Origin: a virus
Length of the DNA stretch: 21,072 bases
Virus record (IMG/VR): IMGVR_UViG_3300020125_000248
Span: 1 to 21,072 of that record
Direction: 5' to 3' (one strand)
Made by a program: the position numbers and the translations under genes. Under the pieces are notes generated by a model. It made no database searches and was not told where the DNA came from. It saw nothing but the letters and a program-made list of their open reading frames with translations. This document shows positions 7,531 to 14,926 of the stretch, piece after piece. How positions within the stretch are numbered: position 1 is the first letter of the stretch; each line of letters begins with the position of its first letter.

Positions 7531-7848
7531 GTGTCTGACAAGCAATGGACCCGGGACAGTTTCGACGTGCTGCTCGAGGACGGCACGGAATTTCTGGGCG
7601 TGGCCGTGTCCTACGCCGACCGGATCGCCTGGGCGAAATTCGCCGCCGAACGCAAGGAGTCCGGCGCCGGCGACTGGCGCGTCGACACCGCCGGCACCCT
7701 GTGGTGCGCGCTGCGCCGCACCGGTCTGATTGCCCAGTCGTTCACCTGGCCCAGCTTCTGGCCGCAGATCGCGGACTGGGACAAGGTCGACATCGAGCGG
7801 GTGGACCCTACCGGGCAGGCGAGTGGCAGCGACTCGCCTGCGAACTAG
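7531..7848 (+). CDS. Tail assembly chaperone G
   Basis: The protein is 105 aa from a GTG three bases after the previous stop. It is acidic and aromatic-rich (SFDVLLEDGTEFLGVAV, WPSFWPQIADWDKVDIERVD) and ends TGQASGSDSPAN. Immediately upstream of the tape measure gene and overlapped by a second frame, it matches the G component of the G/GT chaperone pair that coats the tape measure protein during tail assembly. Sequence conservation in this family is poor, so identification relies on position, size and the overlapping frame. Confidence 0.72.
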   Translation: MSDKQWTRDSFDVLLEDGTEFLGVAVSYADRIAWAKFAAERKESGAGDWRVDTAGTLWCALRRTGLIAQSFTWPSFWPQIADWDKVDIERVDPTGQASGSDSPAN

Positions 7849-7982
7849 CGATCGCCGTCCCGGGCACGACGCCCGACTATTGGATGGCCGCCGATGACCG
7901 GGTGACAGCAACGATGCTCGACGTGTTGGAGGCCCGGAACAGCAAGCGCGACAAGGCGAGAGGCGGCAGGCGTGGCCACTAA
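7531..7982 (+). CDS. Tail assembly chaperone GT (-1 frameshift product)
   Basis: The frame one base back from G stays open past the G stop and ends at TAA 7980-7982, inside the start of the tape measure gene. It reads GEWQRLACELAIAVPG, then TPDYWMAADDRVTATMLDVL and a basic tail. That is the usual T-extension style (helical, with a 'MLDVLEA' helix). The geometry is the conserved -1 frameshift of long-tailed phages. I find no canonical XXXYYYZ heptamer in the overlap. The best local slip candidate is the CCCT run at 7806-7809, where a Pro codon CCT could re-pair as CCC. The fused product is therefore inferred, and the exact crossover is uncertain. Confidence 0.6.
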
Positions 7983-9741
7983 GACCACCAGGGTTGTCGC
8001 GCAAATCGCCGCCCAGGTCACCGGCACCGACGACATGACCGACCTGTCCAAGCAGCTCGACAAGATCCCCGACAAGACCGACGCCGTGGTCGCCGCCACC
8101 GTCACCGGCTGGCAGGACGTCGACGGCCTGTCCGCCGACCTGAAGGCGCTACCCGCCACGACCGACACCGCGGTGTCGACGACTGTCACCGGCGATGACA
8201 AGGTCGACGGCCTGGCCACCGACATCGCCGGCCTGCCGTCGTCGACGACACCCAAGGTCGCCGCCACGGTCACCGGCGATGACAAGGTCGACGGGATCGC
8301 CGCGGACATCAACGGCATACCCACGTCGACGACACCGAAGGTCTCCGCGACTGTGACGGGCGCCGACAAGGTCGACGCCCTGGTCGACAAGCTGGCCAAC
8401 GCGCCCAAGTCGGACACGTTCACTGTGACCGCCAACATCAAGGAGACCGGCGCCAAGGGCGGCATCAAACAGGTCGGCGAGGACATCGACACCGTCAAGG
8501 GCAAGGCGTCCGGGCTGGCCACGTCGGGCGCCGGGTTCGCCTCCACGTTCCTCGGCCCGTTCTCCAACGCGACCGGCATCTTCGGCGACCTCGCAGAACA
8601 GATCAGCGCCGTGTCGGGGGAAGCGGAGGAGACCGGCGGGAAGCTGAAAGGGCTGGGCACTGCCGCCGCCGGCGCCGGCGTGACCATCGTGGCAGGCCTG
8701 GCCGTCGACGCCATCGTCGGGGCGTTCCAGGAGATAGGCGCCGCGCAAGCCGAGGTGAAAGGCGTCACCGATGACCTGACGCAGTCGCTGGTTGACAACG
8801 GCGGCGCATGGGACGACAACGCGCAACGCGCACTGATCGCGAGCCTGTCACAAACGGACGCATTCAAAAAACTGTCCGCCGCCGGCATCGACTACGACAC
8901 GATCATGGACGGTCTGACCGGCAAGCAAGGCGGAATGGAAAAGCTGAATCAGGCCATCATCAATTCCGGCGACTTCGGCGCGCTCAAGACATTGAAAGAG
9001 GCCAACGCGCTGTCACACGTGGGCGCGAACAGTCGGAAGGCCGCGCAGGCCGCGCTGGCCTACGCGAAGAAAAACGACCTATTGACCGACGCCCAAAAAG
9101 CCGGGCTGGCATCCGCCGACAAACAGGCGGACGGCCTGGACGACCTGGGCACCGCCGCCTCCGACGCCGGCGACAAGATCGGCGACACCACCAGTCAGGT
9201 CAAGACCTACAACGGCACCGAGATACCGCCCAAGGACGCCGTCATCACCGGGGACGCCTCCGACGCCAATCAAGCGATCCGGGAGGTCCAGGACGCCCGC
9301 CTACCGCCGAAGGTGCAGACGCTACGCGGCGACGACACCGACGCAACCCGGAAGATCGCCGCGCTCAAGGGCGAAAAGTTCCCGCCGCTAGAGGCGAAGA
9401 TCAACGTCACCGACAACTCCGCGCACGCCCAAGGCCGCATTCAACAGGTCGCCGACCACGGCTACGAGGCGAAGATCAAAGTCACCCCGGTATTCGGCCA
9501 CGCCGAAGGACATTTCACCGTCATTGTCGACGGCGCGCCGCGCTCGGCCGGCACCTCGCCGGCGCCGGCGCCGACCCTGCGGGGCGTGGGCGCCTCGGCG
9601 ACCACCTCGGCCGGCCCGGCCGTCGTGAACATCACCGTGAATGGGGCGATCGACAAGGACGGCACCGCGCGGACCATCGGCCGGCTGCTCGGCGGGCGGG
9701 CGCGCCGGCTGCACCCGACCCGGATCGGCGGGCGCACGTGA
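7972..9741 (+). CDS. Tail tape measure protein
   Basis: It sets tail length and is ejected with DNA. It is 589 aa from the GTG at 7972, overlapping the GT stop. Residues 14-153 are five tandem 28-residue units (ATVTGDDKVDGIAADINGIP type). A helical, Gly/Ala-rich hydrophobic stretch at ~225-255 (GAGVTIVAGLAVDAIVGAF) is the membrane-interacting segment usual in tape measures. Residues 423-503 are three 27-residue units of similar strand-helix-strand pattern. The C-terminus (~515-589) is Ala/Pro-rich, then basic (GRLLGGRARRLHPTRIGGR). At roughly 0.15 nm per residue, a known rule for tape measures, the tail would be near 90 nm. Position between the chaperones and the hub protein is canonical. Confidence 0.9.
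   Translation: MATKTTRVVAQIAAQVTGTDDMTDLSKQLDKIPDKTDAVVAATVTGWQDVDGLSADLKALPATTDTAVSTTVTGDDKVDGLATDIAGLPSSTTPKVAATVTGDDKVDGIAADINGIPTSTTPKVSATVTGADKVDALVDKLANAPKSDTFTVTANIKETGAKGGIKQVGEDIDTVKGKASGLATSGAGFASTFLGPFSNATGIFGDLAEQISAVSGEAEETGGKLKGLGTAAAGAGVTIVAGLAVDAIVGAFQEIGAAQAEVKGVTDDLTQSLVDNGGAWDDNAQRALIASLSQTDAFKKLSAAGIDYDTIMDGLTGKQGGMEKLNQAIINSGDFGALKTLKEANALSHVGANSRKAAQAALAYAKKNDLLTDAQKAGLASADKQADGLDDLGTAASDAGDKIGDTTSQVKTYNGTEIPPKDAVITGDASDANQAIREVQDARLPPKVQTLRGDDTDATRKIAALKGEKFPPLEAKINVTDNSAHAQGRIQQVADHGYEAKIKVTPVFGHAEGHFTVIVDGAPRSAGTSPAPAPTLRGVGASATTSAGPAVVNITVNGAIDKDGTARTIGRLLGGRARRLHPTRIGGRT
8011..8430 (+). repeat. Five tandem 84-bp coding repeats in tape measure N-terminus
   Basis: Five consecutive 28-codon units encode the pattern [A/T]xVTGxDxVxxLxxxLxxIPxxT...V. 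Units two to five share VTG, a D/V pair, and an 'LP/IP..T' turn. Units three and four are nearly the same (VTGDDKVDGLATDI versus VTGDDKVDGIAADI). The whole array stays in frame. It may expand or contract by recombination and so change tail length. Confidence 0.9.
9238..9480 (+). repeat. Three tandem 81-bp coding repeats in tape measure C-terminal part
   Basis: Three 27-codon units read AVITGDASDANQAIREVQDA, TLRGDDTDATRKIAALKGEK and INVTDNSAHAQGRIQQVADH, each followed by a seven-residue strand (RLPPKVQ, FPPLEAK, GYEAKIK). DNA identity is low but the protein periodicity is exact. The strand-helix-strand pattern resembles the N-terminal 28-residue units. Confidence 0.75.
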
Positions 9742-11066
9742 CCGTCACCGCCGCGCTGTTCATCGCCAACCGGCTCATCCCCGGATCCGTGGTCGGCGCG
9801 GCCGCCGACCCGACCGGGCTCTACGCCGCCGACACCCTGGACGTCGTGTGGGGACGAGAGGACACCACCAGCCAGCCCGACGCCTCCACCGCGTCATTCC
9901 GGCTGGTCCGGCCCGCGCCGGTGGATTGGTTGCGCGTCGGCGCCGGCGTGACCGTGCTCGCGTTCGCGTCCGGGCAGCAGGTCACCGTATTCATCGGCTC
10001 GGTGACCAGCCTCGAACTCAGTTGGGATGACGAGACCGGGCAGCCGGTGGTCGACGTCATCGCCGACGACGTGCTCGGCGATTTCGGTCACCGGCGGGTG
10101 GCGTCGACACCGTGGCCGGCCGAGACACTGGGTGCACGGGTCGCGCACGTCATGGCAGCCGCTCGGCAGGACATCGCCTACACGGTCGGCGCCGGCATCG
10201 CCGGCCGGGCCCTGGCGAAACAGGACGTCTACACGCTGTTCGCCTTCGACGTGCTCGGCGCGGTCGCCGCCTCGGTCGACGCGGTCCTGTGGTCCACGGT
10301 GACGATCACCGGGCAGGCCGCGGCGCTGCTGGTGGAGGATACCGGCGCCCGCCCGGCGCTGCGCCGGCTGGCGAAACCGGCCGCACTCATCGTCATCGTG
10401 GTCGACGTCGACCAGCTGGCCGGCATCGCGACCACACTCGACGGGTGCGTGTTCGACCGCGATGACGCCGGGTTCACCCAGAACACCGACGATTACGTCA
10501 CGGGCGTCTCGGTCACCTACTACACGCCCGACACCGACACCTCGGCCCCTGACCTGGCCATAACGGTCGACGTGACCGACCCGACGTCCGAATCCCCGAC
10601 GGGGCACTGGGGCGTCCGCCGGATCACCGCCGACACCCTGCTGACCAACGCCGCCGACGCGACCGACCTCGGCACCCGGATCCTCGGCCGGCTCCGCCCG
10701 GCCGGGCAGTGGCGGGCGCCGCTACTCGGGTTCGACCAGGCCGAAACCCCGGCGATCACCGACGCGCAGCTATTGCAGCTACTTGACTGCCGCACCCGGA
10801 TCGGCCGGCCGCTGGTCGTGCCGATGCCCGGCTGGGCGCCGCTCGGCGGCGATCCGCTGGTCGGATACCTCGAGGGCGCGACCGCGACCTATTCGGCCGG
10901 CTGGTGGTCGCTGACCCTGACCGTCTCATCGGCGCAGTCCTACGGCGCCGCGGACGTGATGTGGAACGACATGCCCGACGACGCGACCTGGACGTGGAAC
11001 GCGTGGGACCCGGGGATCCAGTGGGATGAACTGTCCGGCGTCGGCCCGCCGGTAGGAGTGATCTGA
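9738..11066 (+). CDS. Minor tail protein (baseplate hub-like)
   Basis: The protein is 442 aa. The GTG at 9738 overlaps the tape measure stop; the longer open frame to the left is ignored. It is beta-rich with mixed helices: an N-terminal TLDVVWGREDTTSQPDAST strand domain, a VTVFIGSVTSLELSWDDETG segment, a helical centre (VYTLFAFDVLGAVAASVDAV), and a Trp-rich C-terminus (WNDMPDDATWTWNAWDPG, then IQWDEL). That C-terminal W/D pattern recurs in actinophage minor tail proteins encoded right after the tape measure. It probably forms the tail tip or hub that carries fibres. No peptidase or glycosidase motif was recognised. A separate distal tail protein gene is not seen, so this protein may combine roles. 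Confidence 0.7.
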   Translation: MTVTAALFIANRLIPGSVVGAAADPTGLYAADTLDVVWGREDTTSQPDASTASFRLVRPAPVDWLRVGAGVTVLAFASGQQVTVFIGSVTSLELSWDDETGQPVVDVIADDVLGDFGHRRVASTPWPAETLGARVAHVMAAARQDIAYTVGAGIAGRALAKQDVYTLFAFDVLGAVAASVDAVLWSTVTITGQAAALLVEDTGARPALRRLAKPAALIVIVVDVDQLAGIATTLDGCVFDRDDAGFTQNTDDYVTGVSVTYYTPDTDTSAPDLAITVDVTDPTSESPTGHWGVRRITADTLLTNAADATDLGTRILGRLRPAGQWRAPLLGFDQAETPAITDAQLLQLLDCRTRIGRPLVVPMPGWAPLGGDPLVGYLEGATATYSAGWWSLTLTVSSAQSYGAADVMWNDMPDDATWTWNAWDPGIQWDELSGVGPPVGVI

Positions 11067-11067
11067 G

Positions 11068-11592
11068 ATGGCAGGCAGCACTTCCCGAGGTCTCCCCTAC
11101 CCGTCCGGTACGGACAAGGTCCGCGGCGGCGCCGCGGCGATCCAAGCCCTGGCCGAGGCCGTCGACCCGCTGCTGGTCCGGCCGTTCCGGGCGCAGCTGG
11201 GCACCGCCGGGATCTCCGTCGGGGGTGGCGGGGTCTGGACGCGGCTGGCCTGTCCCACCGATGACGGGTCCAACGGGGGCGGGACCACGTTGGGCGGGAC
11301 CGGTCCCGTGTTGACCGCGTCGGGGATCTGGCGGGTGACCGCGTACGTGACCTGGCCGACCACCGCGGCGACCGGCGGGGAACGACTGATCGGCGTGTGC
11401 ACCACGGCGCAGTCGACGCCTGGGTGGTCGGCCACCGATTCGCAGCCCGGCCGCACCGCCCAGATCTATCAGAGCCTCACCGCCGACCTGGCCTTCGCCG
11501 CCGGCGACCAGGTGTCGATCATGGCGAACTCGACCGCCGGGACCGCGATGACCGTCACGACCCGGCGGATCAGCGTTCAACGGATCAGCTAA
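11068..11592 (+). CDS. Short tail fibre / receptor-binding minor tail protein
   Basis: The protein is 174 aa from the ATG at 11068, with TAGGAG upstream inside the end of the hub gene. The N-terminus STSRGLPYPSGTDKVRGGAA, then IQALAEAVD, is the attachment segment seen in many actinophage tail fibres ('YP.GTD.V..G..AI..LAEA.D'). The rest is Gly/Thr-rich beta sandwich (GIWRVTAYVTWPTTA, LTADLAFAAGDQVSIMANS, TAMTVTTRRISVQRI), resembling a C1q/TNF-like head domain. It is probably the host-contacting tip; the fold assignment is inferred from pattern only. Confidence 0.65.
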   Translation: MAGSTSRGLPYPSGTDKVRGGAAAIQALAEAVDPLLVRPFRAQLGTAGISVGGGGVWTRLACPTDDGSNGGGTTLGGTGPVLTASGIWRVTAYVTWPTTAATGGERLIGVCTTAQSTPGWSATDSQPGRTAQIYQSLTADLAFAAGDQVSIMANSTAGTAMTVTTRRISVQRIS

Positions 11593-11610
11593 CGGAAAGG
11601 GTGAAACCCC

Positions 11611-11871
11611 GTGTCCTACTGGGATGTTGCGCAGATGAGCGCCGACCCTGACCTGACCGCCCGGGTCGCCGCGTCGGCCGCGCAGGAAGGCAAACCGGAC
11701 CCGCGGAACTGGGCGGCCGACAACATGCTGACGCTGGCCGCCTCGCCCGGCTGGGGTGAGGCCTGGGCCAGCGCGGTCGCCGCAGGCAACGAAAGCCCGG
11801 GCCGTGACGGCGCCGTCATCACGGACGGCATGATCTTGTCCGCGGTCCAGCTGGAGCTAAGCGCCCCGTGA
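11611..11871 (+). CDS. Small conserved phage protein of unknown function
   Basis: The protein is 86 aa from the GTG at 11611, with GGAAAGGG upstream. It begins SYWDVAQMSADPDLTARVAA, continues with an Asp/Pro/Trp region (PDPRNWAADNMLTLA) and ends DGMILSAVQLELSAP. Small proteins starting 'S..DVA.M..DPD...R..A' occur after tail fibre genes in other actinophages; their function is not known to me. It has no membrane segment. Its stop overlaps the next GTG, which places it in the tail-to-lysis junction. Confidence 0.65.
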   Translation: MSYWDVAQMSADPDLTARVAASAAQEGKPDPRNWAADNMLTLAASPGWGEAWASAVAAGNESPGRDGAVITDGMILSAVQLELSAP

Positions 11872-11990
11872 CGTCGTTCTTGGCCGGGTTCGCCGGCGGG
11901 CTCGCCGGCGTGTTCACGGTTTCGATAGTGGTGGCGATCGTTCGCCGCCGACGGCCGAAAGGTAGGCGCAATGACGACGCCGACGAATGA
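11868..11990 (+). CDS. 40-residue membrane protein, holin candidate
   Basis: The GTG at 11868 overlaps the previous TGA. The peptide has an N-terminal hydrophobic helix (FLAGFAGGLAGVFTVSIVV, residues 4-22), extended by AIV, then a strongly basic cluster RRRRPKGRR and an acidic end NDDADE. One membrane span plus a charged cytoplasmic tail, just upstream of the endolysin, fits a small holin or a lysis accessory protein. It is shorter than most holins (60-150 aa). The following gene starts inside it. Nothing in sequence proves pore formation; another membrane role is possible. Confidence 0.6.
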   Translation: MTSFLAGFAGGLAGVFTVSIVVAIVRRRRPKGRRNDDADE

Positions 11991-12186
11991 TCCCGCGGTC
12001 CACCAGATCGGTCCCGAGCGGCAGCGGCACTGGGACCCGCAACCGGGCGACGCGCAACTAATCGCCAAGCACCTGCTACGCCAGGCCGACCTGCCGGCGG
12101 ATCGGGTGCGGCTAGATGACGGCCAGGTCGTCCTCGTCGGCGCGGACGCGGTCGGAGAAGGTGATGACAATGACTGTGACCGATGA
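11971..12186 (+). CDS. Hypothetical protein in lysis cassette
   Basis: The protein is 71 aa from an ATG with AAAGGTAGG upstream, overlapping both the holin candidate and the endolysin start. It is soluble and acidic, with WDPQPGDAQLIAKHLLRQAD and LPADRVRLDDGQVVLVGADA, ending in GEGDDNDCDR. No family is recognised. It is kept as a gene because of its ribosome site and overlaps; its position suggests a role in lysis timing or none at all. Confidence 0.55.
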   Translation: MTTPTNDPAVHQIGPERQRHWDPQPGDAQLIAKHLLRQADLPADRVRLDDGQVVLVGADAVGEGDDNDCDR

Positions 12187-13003
12187 TTACCGCGACGTCG
12201 TGGCCCGTCTCCGCGACTGGGGATTCAAGGTCACCGAGTGGTCCGGGTGCTACGGCCGGTCGAACGGCGGGTCATGGGCGGAGGGCAAGCCGATCGGGCA
12301 TGGCAACCACCACTACGTCTGCTCCCTGAACCCGGACCAGGGCTACATCAACGGCCTGGTCGGCAACCTCGCCAACGGGAAAGTGGTCAACTGGTTCGCC
12401 GACGTCAACGGCGTCGCCTACCTCATCGGCACCGGACCCATGAACCACTTCGGCACCGGCAACAGCTCCGTCCGGGACCGAACACGCAAGGGCCAGCCGC
12501 CGCCCGGGCCGGCGTCGTCGTCGGGCGACATGTCCGGGAACTCCTACTACTCCGGCACCGAGTGCCAGCACCCCGGCGACTCAACCCCGTGGCCAGGGCC
12601 GATGCTCGACGTCATGGTGGCGATCAACGCCGCCGAGTTCCTCGTCTGGGGCTACACCTCGGCGAGGGCGATCAATCACTTTGAGTGGACCAGCCGCAAG
12701 ATCGACATGAGCGCCGGCGGGGGCGCCGGCTCGGGAGGCTGGGCCGGCGACGAGCTACGCCGCCGGGTGGCCGCGCGGATGGCAGGCACCACAACACCAC
12801 CGGAGGAAGACGACATGACCCCAGACGAATGCCGATCAGTGATCCGCGAAGAACTGAAGACCTTCTTCTCGCAGAACGAGATCCAGGTGGTGGATGACGC
12901 CATGTCGGAAAACACCCCGTATGTGGCGACCCGCGACTACCGGGCCGCCCGCACCATGTGGCTCGCATCGCTCGCCGCGGCGACCGTCACCGGCAAGACC
13001 TGA
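12170..13003 (+). CDS. Endolysin, N-acetylmuramoyl-L-alanine amidase (Amidase_2/PGRP)
   Basis: It cuts the bond between muramic acid and the stem peptide of the host wall. It is 277 aa from the ATG at 12170, eight bases after GGAGAAGG; earlier in-frame ATGs are too close to that site. The zinc amidase motifs are visible: GNHHYVCS (H47/H48), MNHFGTGNSS (H93), and HFEWTSRKIDMS (H170, K177, D179). A likely catalytic-site Glu lies in SGTECQHPG (E131). After ~190 come a Gly-rich linker and a helical C-terminal part (TPDECRSVIREELKTFF, YVATRDYRAARTMWLASLA) with no known wall-binding repeat. It has no signal peptide, so release by a holin is expected. It is the last late gene. Confidence 0.88.
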   Translation: MTVTDDYRDVVARLRDWGFKVTEWSGCYGRSNGGSWAEGKPIGHGNHHYVCSLNPDQGYINGLVGNLANGKVVNWFADVNGVAYLIGTGPMNHFGTGNSSVRDRTRKGQPPPGPASSSGDMSGNSYYSGTECQHPGDSTPWPGPMLDVMVAINAAEFLVWGYTSARAINHFEWTSRKIDMSAGGGAGSGGWAGDELRRRVAARMAGTTTPPEEDDMTPDECRSVIREELKTFFSQNEIQVVDDAMSENTPYVATRDYRAARTMWLASLAAATVTGKT

Positions 13004-13030
13004 CCCCTGCGCCGCCACCGGCCAGAACCC

Positions 13031-13243
13031 TCAAGCCGCACTGATGCGGCTGACCGCCCCGGCGTCGAGCGCATCCCAGAATTCGGCGAACTCCGCGGGC
13101 CGGAAGCTAAGGACACCGGCACGCCGCCAACCGTCCTTGTCGGACACCATGACGACGACGCTGCGGCTGAGTAGATTCCCAGCTCGGTCATAGTCGGTGC
13201 TCCACGGCATCGCAGCGAACCGAAACACGGGCGTGGGCTCCAC
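13031..13243 (-). CDS. Small hypothetical protein, minus strand
   Basis: The protein is 70 aa from a GTG at 13243, with a strong GAAGGAG (13252-13258 on this strand) eight bases ahead; this ribosome site is the main reason for accepting it. The sequence begins EPTPVFRFAAMPWSTDYD, then SVVVMVSDKDGWRRAGVLSF and RPAEFAEFWDALDAGAV. The final segment ('F.PAEF.EFWDAL.AG') looks like the end of small actinobacterial regulatory-locus proteins, but I do not recognise a family. It converges on the endolysin and diverges from the HTH gene at 13329, so it may belong to the lysogenic transcripts. Confidence 0.6.
   Translation of the reverse strand: MEPTPVFRFAAMPWSTDYDRAGNLLSRSVVVMVSDKDGWRRAGVLSFRPAEFAEFWDALDAGAVSRISAA
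13034..13051. terminator. Bidirectional hairpin between endolysin and minus-strand gene
   Basis: AGCCGCA-CTGA-TGCGGCT is a perfect seven-base-pair stem with a four-base loop. It lies 30 bases after the endolysin stop and within the last codons of the convergent minus-strand gene. A symmetric stem between converging genes is suited to stop transcription both ways; there is no clear T tract. Confidence 0.5.
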
Positions 13244-13328
13244 AGCATGGGCTCCTTCTCTGAAACCCTAGGAATAGCTCAGCAGCACTATGCAGGTCTA
13301 GCACCCGAATAGGTAGACTTGCCCACCA

Positions 13329-13571
13329 ATGCCTAGAAGTGCATATCTCACAGTCGCTACCGTGCCGGTCGTGGACGAGGCCCCTGACATGATCAGCATC
13401 GGTGAAGCCGCCAAGCTGCTCGGCTACTCGATCGACACGCTTCGCCGGTGGGACGAGGCCCAGATCGGCCCCACCGTCATACGCTCGCCCAGCAACCAGC
13501 GTCGCTACAGCCGCGCTGAGGTCCTCGCCTACGCCAAGGGCCGGCCAGAACATCCACGTTCCGTCGAGTAG
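13329..13571 (+). CDS. MerR/excisionase-type helix-turn-helix protein
   Basis: The protein is 80 aa from the ATG at 13329, or 60 aa from the ATG at 13389, which has GAGG about seven bases upstream. The core ISIGEAAKLLGYSIDTLRRW (residues 22-41) is a MerR-like HTH, followed by the wing PSNQRRYSRAEVLAYAKG. There is no effector or dimerisation domain, so it is of the excisionase/small regulator class. It lies directly beside the attP-like region and points at the integrase, which makes it a candidate recombination directionality factor. The longer start sits about ten bases after a TAGACT box, so a near-leaderless transcript is possible. Confidence 0.78.
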   Translation: MPRSAYLTVATVPVVDEAPDMISIGEAAKLLGYSIDTLRRWDEAQIGPTVIRSPSNQRRYSRAEVLAYAKGRPEHPRSVE

Positions 13572-13613
13572 GGCGCTCACGGCACCCCTTCACTTCGTCA
13601 TGATCATTTGTCC

Positions 13614-13879
13614 TGGCCTCAATCTGGCCTCAACATTCCGCGAAACAGTCGGCAACGACGGACACACCGTGACGCCCTCCGACTATCCCACGACGCCGAC
13701 AATCGTTCTCCGTCAATCACATTAGCCGGCCCGCGAGCGCGTCCAGCGTTGTCCACCGTTGTCCCACGTTTCTGGCGGATGGTCCTGGGTGAACCAGCCC
13801 GGCCGGGTGCCGGTATGCCCCTGACCTGCGGAGACACTCATTTACCGGACCCGCTTGGCCTCACTTTGGCCTCAACACT
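13614..13879. other. Candidate phage attachment site (attP)
   Basis: TGGCCTCA boxes occur in two pairs, at 13614 and 13625 and again at 13856 and 13867, each pair spaced 11 bases (one helical turn). The two 24-base pairs match at 21 positions. Between them, at 13741-13770, are three tandem decamers: GTCCAGCGTT, GTCCACCGTT and GTCCCACGTT. Paired arm-type sites flanking a core over ~266 bp is how tyrosine-integrase attP sites are built (lambda attP is ~240 bp). The right pair lies in the 3' end of int. The 266 bases from 13572 to 13837 hold no gene. The crossover core itself cannot be located without the matching attB. Confidence 0.6.
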
Positions 13880-14926
13880 GGTCCACGCTGTGTTCAAAAC
13901 GCTCCGGACCCGCGTCTCCGAGTCCGGCCACAGGTGCGCATACGTCGACAGCGTGATCGTCGGGGACGAGTGCCCCAGGAACGCCGCGACGTCAGTGACC
14001 GGCACCCCCTGGACGATGAGCAGCGACGCGGCGAAGTGCCGCAGGTCGTGCGGCCGCAACCCCGGATCGCACCCTGCGGCCTTGCGGGCCACCTTCCAGG
14101 CCGACCCGATGGTCGTGTGCGCGACCGGCCTGCCGTCCGACCGTGCCATCAGCGTCCCGCTGCCCCGGCCGAACTCAGCCACATACTCGGCCAGGACCTC
14201 GACCGCCCAATCCGGAATCGGCACCGCGCGCTCGCTGCTCGGCGTCTTCAACGGTCCGAGCTCATAGGTCGTCCCGTTCACCTGCCGTTGCACCGAGAGC
14301 GTCCGCCGAAGCCAATCCACATCGCCGGCGGCAACCCCGAGACTCTCGGACGGCCGGAGCCCACAGCCGGCGCCGAGCGCCACGTACGGGCGGAACTCGG
14401 CCGGCATCGCGTCCACCAGCCGGCCCACCTCCTCCACGGTCGGAAGGATGTAGTCGCCTCGCGGCACCGGCGCCCGCTTGACCAGCTCCATCGGATTCGA
14501 CGCCAGCAGCCGGTCCGCCACGGCCGCGCGGAGCACCTGAGACAGCAGACGCATCGTGGCCGCCACGGTGTTGGGCGAATACCGGCGCCGCAAGCCGCGC
14601 TGAAAGGCAGCCAGATCGCTCGGACGCAGCGATGCGAGTAGGCGGTCCCCGAGATCCGGAAAGACGCGGGCCCCGAGGACGTACGCCCGAGTGCGGGCCG
14701 TGGATTCGCGATGCGGCAGGTCCGCCAACCACCGCTCCGCGAACTCCCGCACGGTGATCTTGCGGGCCGCGGCGATGTCCAGGTCGACGCCGCGATCGAT
14801 GTCAGCCCGGCGGGCACGTTCCCACGCCGCCGCATCCTTGCGCAGCGTGAAGTCCTTGGAGTGCTGCCGTCCCGACGTATCGCGGAACCTGGCGCGACAG
14901 GTGCCATTCGATCGTTTCGCGGGCAT
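13838..14926 (-). CDS. int: Tyrosine integrase
   Basis: It catalyses site-specific integration and, with a directionality factor, excision. It is 362 aa from the ATG at 14926, with GAGAGG upstream; an in-frame upstream start inside the repressor is rejected. An N-terminal arm-binding part (RARFRDTSGRQHSKDFTLRK) leads to a SAM-like core-binding domain (~55-145: ITVREFAERWLADL, SPNTVAATMRLLSQVLRAAV). The catalytic domain has R191 (GCGLRPSES), K227 (PLKTP), H293 and R296 (RPHDLRHFAA), H319 (LGHSSP) and nucleophile Y329 (LSTYAHLW). All key residues are present, so it should be active. The start overlaps the repressor stop (TGATG), so both share one transcript, and its 3' end contains two of the arm-like boxes. 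Confidence 0.93.
   Translation of the reverse strand: MPAKRSNGTCRARFRDTSGRQHSKDFTLRKDAAAWERARRADIDRGVDLDIAAARKITVREFAERWLADLPHRESTARTRAYVLGARVFPDLGDRLLASLRPSDLAAFQRGLRRRYSPNTVAATMRLLSQVLRAAVADRLLASNPMELVKRAPVPRGDYILPTVEEVGRLVDAMPAEFRPYVALGAGCGLRPSESLGVAAGDVDWLRRTLSVQRQVNGTTYELGPLKTPSSERAVPIPDWAVEVLAEYVAEFGRGSGTLMARSDGRPVAHTTIGSAWKVARKAAGCDPGLRPHDLRHFAASLLIVQGVPVTDVAAFLGHSSPTITLSTYAHLWPDSETRVRSVLNTAWTSVEAKVRPSGSGK

Noticed and set aside
6715-8004. 429-codon minus-strand frame across tail genes
   Set aside because: Covers several well-supported plus-strand genes and has no family features.
8011-8430. Regular 84-bp repeats as a possible CRISPR-like array
   Set aside because: Repeats are in frame, cover the full unit without spacers, and encode periodic protein structure.
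13188-13580. 130-codon minus-strand frame over the HTH gene
   Set aside because: The opposite strand encodes a recognisable MerR-type HTH; this frame has no convincing domain.
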